From the NCBI GenBank assembly GCA_023548195.1, contig JAJHZJ010000311.1, forward strand, positions 9,873,099 through 9,937,098: a DNA stretch of 64,000 nucleotides. The letters run 5' to 3'. The position numbers and the translations under genes are program-made. Below, piece by piece: positions 58,081 through 64,000 of this stretch (position 1 is its first letter; the number at the start of each line of letters is the position of its first letter). The notes beneath the pieces are model-generated. The model was not told where the DNA came from. It made no database searches and saw nothing but the letters and a program-made list of their open reading frames with translations. The DNA is from Bettongia penicillata ogilbyi (Eukaryota; Chordata; Mammalia; Diprotodontia; Potoroidae).

Positions 58081-58619
58081 AAGATAAATATGAAAGAGAA
58101 ATCATAAGGGATTTAATAAAGTTAAACTGTTTATATTATTTCATGGAAAGATGATACATATAACCCTCAAGAACCTCATCATTAATAGGGCTGTCAAAAG
58201 TTGTATACATAGACAGAAGGTATAGGTTTGGGTTGAATACGAAAAATCAAAGGTTGAGAAAGAGGGAATGCAATGAGAGGATGAGGAAGGGTGAGAAAGA
58301 ATAGGGAAAACCATGTCACATAAAAGAGGTGCACAAAGAACTTTTACAATGGAAGCGAAGATGAGGGGTTGATGGGCAATGCTTGAACTGCATTTGATTG
58401 TGAGGCTTGTATATTCACAGCAGGCTCAAAGAAGGAATAACATACACTCTTGGTTCTGAATAGAAATCTATCACAACTGAAAGGGTAATAGGAAGGGAAA
58501 GGGATAACTGAAGGTGGGTGGCGGTGATGTAAAGAAACTGGATTAAGGAGGCAGTCATCAGGAGCAAACAAGATTTTTGAAAAGAAACAGGGGAAAAAGA
58601 GAAAGAAGGGAAAACTAGA

Positions 58620-61600
58620 AAAAAGGATGACTAACTAACTTATAACTAACATAGAGTTAGTAATCATAGTTGTGAATTCAAATGGAATGAATTCACCAAA
58701 AATATGGGATTAGAAACCAAAATCCAGCTGAAACAGAGAGATAGACAGTGATTTAATTAAGGGCTGAGAAAAACCTATTATACTTCAGACAAGGTAAAAA
58801 AAAGGCAAGAGGAGCAATAAATGATCTCAGACAAAACAAAAACAGGACTAATTGAAAGATAAAAGGAGGGAAGTTTCATTTTTCTAAAAGGTACCACTGA
58901 CAATCAATACTAAATGTGTGTGCACATTGGCATAGCAGCCAAATTATTGAAGGACAAGGTGAGTTACAGAAACTATAAATCTGTACTAGTGGGGGACCTC
59001 AACTTTCCTCTCTTAGAGCTAGATAAATCTATAAACTATATAAGAAAGGAGTCAATGACATGAGGAAAAGTTAGATATGATTGACCTCTGGAGAAAATTT
59101 AATGGGAATACAAAGGAGTATATCTTTTTCTTGGCTATACCTAATACTTAAAAAAAAATGACCATGTATCAGAATATACAAACCTCACAATCAAATGCAG
59201 AAAAGCAGAAAAATTAAATTCATTCTTTTTAGATCATAATGTTACAGAAATTATATTCATTAAAGGGATATAAAAGCATAATTTTCAAAAATAATTGAAC
59301 ACTAAATAATATACTCCAAAAGAATCAATGAGTCAAACAAAAACCATAGAAATAACCAATAATTTTACAAAGAGACTTACAACAATAATACGATATGCCA
59401 GTACTTGTGGGATGGAACCAAAGCAGCACTTCTGAGAAAATGTGTATCTCTATAAACACACACATCAGTAAAAGAGAGAAAAAGCAGATCGATGAGTTGG
59501 ATATACAATTTAAAAAACTGGAAAAAGAACAACTTAACAATCTCCGACTAAACACAAAATTGGAAATCCTGAAAATTCAGAAAAAAGAAATTAATAAAAT
59601 TATGGGGAAAAATATTGGACTAATAATAAATAATTGTAGGAGCTGGTTTTATGAAAAAATAGATAATCCACCTGATAATTTGATTAAAAAAGAAGAAAAC
59701 CAAATTACCAGTTACAAAAATGGAAAGGGTGAATGCATCACCAATGAAGACGAAATTAAAGCAATGATTAAACACTAATCATTCAATTACATGCCAGTAA
59801 AACTGACAATCTATGAATGAATATTTATGAAAATATAAATTGCCCAAATTAAGAGAAAAGTAAAACAAAAAAGTGAATAGAATATTTAAATGCCTTGTCT
59901 TTAAAAAAAGTAAAAGAACTGAAACAAGCCATAAATCAACTCTCTAATGTAAAATCCTTAGGACCAGATGGATTCACAAGTGATTTCTCCCTAACATTTA
60001 AAGAATAACTAATTCTTGTAGTACATAAGCTATTTTTAAAAAAAAAAATGTAAAGAAACATTCCTACTAAATTCTTTTTATGACAGATATATGGTTCTGA
60101 TGCTTATACCAGGAAGAGCATAAACAGAGCAAGAAAACTATATATCAATTTCCTCAAAGTTGACATACAATTTTTCAATTTAAAAACTGCAAGGAGATTA
60201 TAGCAATATATCACAAGTATCATGTGCTATATCCAGGTGGGATTTATACCATGAATACAAGTCTGGTTCAACATTAGGAAAACTAAAAGCCTATTTGACC
60301 ATATCAATGACAAAAAAATTAAAATTCTCTCATAATATCATTAGATACTGAAAAAAGTTTATGACAAAATACAACATTCATATTAAATTAGTGGAAAGCA
60401 AAGAAATAAATGGAGCTTTCCTTAAAATGATAAATGGTGTTTATCTAAAGGCATCAATCAGCATTATCTGTAATGGGGATAAACTAGAACCTGTCGCAGT
60501 GAGATCAGGAGTGAAGCAAGGACGTTCATTATCATCACTATTATTCACCATTATTATTCATTATTTTGCTAGAAATAGTAGCTATACCAATAAGGGAAGA
60601 AAAAGAAATCAAAGGAATTAGAATAGTCAATGAGGATATGATAGTATAATCATATACTTAGAGAACCCTAGAGAATCAACTAAAAATAGTTGGAATAATT
60701 AACAACTTCAGCAAAGTTGCAGGATATAAAGTAAACTTACATAAATCATTATCATTCCACTTATTATCAAAAAATTCTAGCAGTAAGGATAGAAAGAGAA
60801 ATTCCACTTAAAGTAACTGTAAATGATATAAAATACTTGGGTATTGCCAAGATAAATCCAGGAACATTATTTTCAAACAAGTAAAGACAGAGCTAAACAA
60901 CTGGAAAATTAATTGCTTATGAATAGGCTGAGCCAACACAATAAAATCACAAACTGAAATTAATTTTTCTATACAATGTCACATCAAACAAGCAAAAAAA
61001 ATTAAAAGGATAGAAAAAAATAATAGCAAAATGCCTCTGGAAGAACAAAATGTCAAGAATATCCAGGAAATCAATGGAAGAAAAGGTGAAAGAAGGCAGC
61101 CTAGCTATATCAGATATCACACTATTACAAAGTGGTAATCAGGAAAATAATCTGGTACTGGGTAAGAAGTAGTGTTGTGGATCACTGGAATAGGTTCGGG
61201 ACACAATCCACACAGTAGTAAATGATCATACTTATATTATACTAGAAAAACTCAAAGATCTAAGCTTTTGTGACAAAAATTCACAATTTGACAAGAATTG
61301 CTGGGAAAACTGGAAAGCAGTCTGGCAGAAACTAGGCATAGGCCAATAACTTATGCTGTATACCATGAAAGGATCAAAAAGGGTACATAGTATAAATACT
61401 AAGAGTAATATCATAAGCAAATTATGGGAGCATGGATAACTTTACCTGTCAGATCTATGGATGAGAAGAATTTATCATCAAATAGGAGATATGTAATATG
61501 ATGGGAAGTAAAACGGATTATTTTGATTTCATGAAATTTAAAAAAAATTCACAAATTAAACCTATGAAACCAAAATTAGAAGAAGAACAGGAAAGTTGGG

Positions 61601-61650
61601 GGTAGGGTGGGGATTATAGCAAGTATTTCTGATAAAAGCCTAATTTTTCA
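58620..61650 (+). pseudogene. L1 ORF2 (endonuclease-reverse transcriptase), degenerate
   Basis: The endonuclease region is at about 58680-59160 ('gtgggggacctcaactttcc' = GDLN motif; 'gaccatgtatcagaatatac' = DHV/I region). An open 127-codon segment at 59395-59778 covers the linker and contains SWFYEKID. The RT follows with 'ggaccagatggattcacaag' (GPDGF, 59960) and RSGVKQGRSLSSLLF at 60505-60550. The following FADD catalytic box is missing: AATGAGG runs directly into ATATGATAG near 60630. The C-terminal region extends to 61600. Confidence 0.85.
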
Positions 61651-61767
61651 ACTATCTAGAGAAGTGAATTAAATTTATTATTTTTTAAAGAGTTATTCCT
61701 CAGGTAATAAATGGTCAATGGTTATGAAGAGGCAGTTTCAGAGGGAAAAATCAAAGCTATGCACAGT

Positions 61768-61985
61768 CACTTAATTATTTTTTAATTTTTAAAATTTAGT
61801 TTTTATTTTATGGAATAAAACAAGCATTTCTAAAATATAATATGATTGAAAAAAAGATGATTGCTCATGAAACTACAAACCTATTATGTGCAACTTGCCG
61901 TGCCATTTGAATGTGTAATAAAGTTATCATGTAATTTTTTACCTTTTTCCTTCTTCCCCTCTAGCCCTAGAGATGGCTGCCCTTA
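61768..61985 (-). mobile_element. Nested tail-family element, minus strand
   Basis: 'tttattttatggaataaaac', 'aagcatttctaaaatataat', 'attatgtgcaacttgccgtg' and 'cttcccctctagccctagag' are the reverse complement of the 43320-43525 tail. The L1 host continues on both sides ('aaatcaaagctatgcacagt' before, 'gatccagtaatgtcactact' after). Confidence 0.7.
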
Positions 61986-62477
61986 GATACAGATAGATGA
62001 TCCAGTAATGTCACTACTTGGTCTCTATTTCAGGGTAAAGATAGGACCGACGTATGCAAAAATATTCATAGCAGTTCTTTTTGTGTCGGCAAAGAGTCAT
62101 TGATGGGATGTCTGTTAATTGGGGAATGACTGAACAAGTTGTGATGTATGAGTATGATAGGATACTATTATACTATAAGAAATGACAAGCAGAATGGATT
62201 CAGAAATTCCTAGGAAGAACTATATGACCTGATGCAATATGAAGTGAGAAAAACTAGGAGAACATTGTATATAGTAACTGCAATATTGTACAGTTAACAA
62301 CACTAAATCACCTAACTATTTTTCTGAGCAATACAATGATCCAAGACAATCCCTAAGGACTTATGATAAAAAAAAAATTGCTATTCACCTCCAGAGAGAG
62401 AACTGATAAAGTATGAGTGCAGATTAAAGCATGATTTCTTCACATTTTATTGCTATTTTTCAACATGTATAATATGC

Positions 62478-62757
<280 letters not shown>

Positions 62758-63259
62758 AACCTACCTATCTTTATAGCAAATGCATATGTCAGGAAATGCA
62801 GACTATAGTATGCCTTTTTACATTTATTCATTTACCACATACAAGTATACAAAAAGGTATACATTTTTATTCCGGAAATAAATACTAGAAGAACTAGAAG
62901 AAAAATTTAAATGGAGGTAATAACAATAATTGTAGTCCTGACTGGTTCTACTTGGTCAATTGCTTGTAAAATTTAAACTTGGATTTTTTAAACGTCAATA
63001 GTAAACACTTTAATAAACATATAACATAAATGAAGAATATAGTCCATTCTTGCCCCAAAACATCCACAAAGTCCTCAGATCATGGTTGTTAGGGTCTGAT
63101 CATTCTAGTTCATGCTATTTTAACAAAAAATTGTTCTTTTAGTTAAAGGATTTTTTAATCTTTAATGGTGTTGTTCACTTACTTGTTTTTAGTTATATAT
63201 GCACATTTATGTATATACATGTGTGTATAAATGTATGTGTGAATATATGTCTGAAATTT
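62758..63259. other. Unique DNA with a TATG tract
   Basis: Nothing recognised apart from a TATG/TGTA-rich segment at 63195-63270. Confidence 0.45.
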
Positions 63260-63381
63260 ATATGTGTGTGCATGTTTCCTTTGTAATACAATAGAATTTA
63301 TCAAAGACATTTTTTGAGGAGTCCATCAGTTTCACCAGACTGCAAATTGATTTCATGATACACAAAACTTAAGAACTCCTG
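63260..63381 (+). mobile_element. hAT-like element, 3' part
   Basis: 'tttcctttgtaatacaatag', 'tttgaggagtccatcagttt', 'caccagactgcaaattga' and the terminus ACTTAAGAACTCCTG match the reverse complement of 48901-49000 and the terminus of the 1779 copy. Confidence 0.6.
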
Positions 63382-64000
63382 TTCATGGTCATAAAATTAA
63401 TTAGATCATCTTCTCCAATTTCGTATGTCAGTCTGGTATTTAGACAAGTGAGAAATGTTGTGCCTATATGTTCAAGTGAGGAATGGCAAGGGTGCATTCC
63501 CCTTAGCAGAGTATGCCTTCTCCCCTCTTCATCACTGAGTTCAAGCTAGAGTAGCAATACCATTATAGTGATCCAGGCTCCATTATGTTGATCTCATCTC
63601 TGATGTTTGGACAAAAAAAGCCTACCAGGCTTAGGCATATAGTCAACTAAACGATTATTTCACTTCATGGAGGTGTTTCCATATCATAACCCTCCTTGTC
63701 GTTATTTTCATTCTTATTCTTTGGTCAAAATCACAAAAGTTTAAAACATGAAGGCTTCTACAAGCAAACATAAATCTTAGTAATTAATAAAAACAGCAGA
63801 CTCTGTTCTCCTAATCATGTTTTCTTGAATCTTACAGACATTTGAAATTTTGTTCAGTGTGGTTCAAATTTTTGGGTATGATGCCCTGATAGCTTTTGTT
63901 TCCTTAGGATGATCCTACTGAATCTGGCTATGGCATAAGTCCCTGACAGTCACCAAATTTGTGCTGTCTGAATTGTTGATCCTTGAGTTCAATTGTCAGA
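63382..64000. other. Unique DNA
   Basis: No gene or repeat recognised to the end of the window. Confidence 0.45.

Overview
Organism and general character. This is AT-rich vertebrate nuclear DNA, and the interspersed repeats point to a marsupial (metatherian) mammal. The diagnostic elements are L1 copies with the marsupial-type 5'UTR and 3'UTR, tRNA-derived SINEs that share a 3' tail with an RTE/BovB LINE, a BovB-class RTE copy, CORE-SINE (MIR-like) elements in both orientations, hAT-type MITEs, and older L2 and CR1/L3 relics. Family assignments come from recalled repeat consensus features, not from a database search, and the species cannot be named from this window. I found no convincing protein-coding exon, tRNA, snRNA, rRNA or CRISPR array. 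The window reads as intergenic DNA or a long intron.

Layout. 0-7 kb: mostly unique DNA with a SINE split by a hAT element, a tRNA/RTE SINE, a CORE-SINE and a palindromic MITE. 7-10.4 kb: the 5' end of an L1 (5'UTR plus an ORF1 with two in-frame stops), fused to a CORE-SINE that is itself split by a roughly 2 kb RTE/BovB relic. 10.4-17.3 kb: largely unique, with a hAT MITE showing an 8-bp target duplication and an old repeat interrupted by a SINE. 17.3-27.6 kb: an L1 3' end, several MITEs and SINEs, a long GA tract, and a non-LTR LINE relic recognised by its C-terminal GH...DNRW motif. 27.6-35.6 kb: an L1 graveyard, nearly all on the minus strand, including two elements that carry a 5'UTR and ORF1 but no ORF2 (half-L1/HAL1 type), plus a 5'-truncated plus-strand L1 with a perfect 16-bp target-site duplication. 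35.6-42.6 kb: mostly unique, including a segment that looks less AT-rich and a stretch resembling conserved non-coding DNA. 42.6-48 kb: an ORF1/3'UTR relic, an L1 3' end, SINEs and large microsatellites. 48-55.2 kb: hAT, L2, CR1/L3, SINE and L2 relics. 55.8-62.5 kb: a nearly full-length but dead plus-strand L1 with two nested insertions, ending in a long AAAG tract. 62.5-64 kb: unique DNA and a hAT fragment.

How the parts relate. The elements form autonomous/non-autonomous pairs. The RTE/BovB copy and the SINEs share a 3' tail, which suggests RTE machinery mobilised the SINEs. The L1 copies probably supplied machinery for the ORF2-less half-L1s. Nothing here looks currently active. The youngest-looking features are the TSD-flanked L1 fragment near 33 kb, the L1 5' end near 7 kb and the uninterrupted microsatellites. 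I did not find a new gene system. The points most worth a check are the ORF2-less L1 elements, the nested RTE-in-SINE structure, the LINE relic at about 25.6-26.2 kb, and the repeat-free segments that may be conserved non-coding elements.
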